Assembly (NCBI GenBank): GCA_030840515.1
Contig: JAVEEJ010000125.1
Coordinates: 1-6,368 of the forward strand
Reading direction: 5' to 3'
Origin: Frankiaceae bacterium
GTDB taxonomy: Bacteria > Actinomycetota > Actinomycetes > JAVEEJ01
DNA: 6,368 bases
The notes beneath the pieces were generated by a model. That model searched no databases. It saw only the letters and a program-made list of their open reading frames with translations, and had not been told where the DNA came from. Each line of letters opens with the position of its first letter. The first letter of the stretch is position 1. A program made the translations under genes and the position numbers. This document shows positions 6,368-6,368 of this stretch, piece after piece.

Positions 6368-6368
6368 C

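Overview
The window is a chromosomal segment from a GC-rich Gram-positive bacterium, most likely an actinomycete. The evidence is strong G/C preference at third codon positions, the actinobacterial flavour of the TypA protein, and an actinobacterial-type multi-pass sensor kinase. Several features resemble Nocardioidaceae-type genomes, but that is an impression from protein style and not a test. There are five protein genes, coding is dense, and I see no RNA gene, mobile element or CRISPR array.

Layout. (1) Positions 1-1700, plus strand: the 3' nine-tenths of typA/bipA, a ribosome-associated translational GTPase, cut at its 5' end by the window edge. (2) A 38-bp convergent gap. (3) Positions 1739-3316, minus strand: a secreted protein of 525 residues with three clear Asp-box (BNR) repeats, related to sialidase-type beta-propellers. 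(4) A 143-bp divergent intergenic region (3317-3459) with a striking four-unit 9-bp periodic GGAC motif. (5) Positions 3460-6367, plus strand: a tightly overlapping three-gene signalling operon made of a receiver-only response regulator, a membrane histidine kinase with about ten membrane segments and a HisKA_3/HATPase core, and a NarL/LuxR-type DNA-binding response regulator.

How the genes fit together. The three signalling genes overlap by 1 bp and 10 bp, so they are probably co-transcribed and translationally coupled. By family knowledge the kinase should autophosphorylate on His455 and pass phosphate to one or both receivers. The C-terminal regulator (RR2) is the only one with a DNA-binding domain. 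The stand-alone receiver has an intact phosphoacceptor aspartate and could act as a competing phosphate sink or as an allosteric partner. The divergently transcribed secreted Asp-box protein shares its upstream region with this operon and is a natural candidate target, but no direct evidence for that is present. typA is a housekeeping gene and looks unrelated.

The most unusual feature that ordinary gene calls do not explain is the phased GGAC array in the divergent intergenic region. The rest looks like a variant of known actinobacterial architecture, not a clearly new system.
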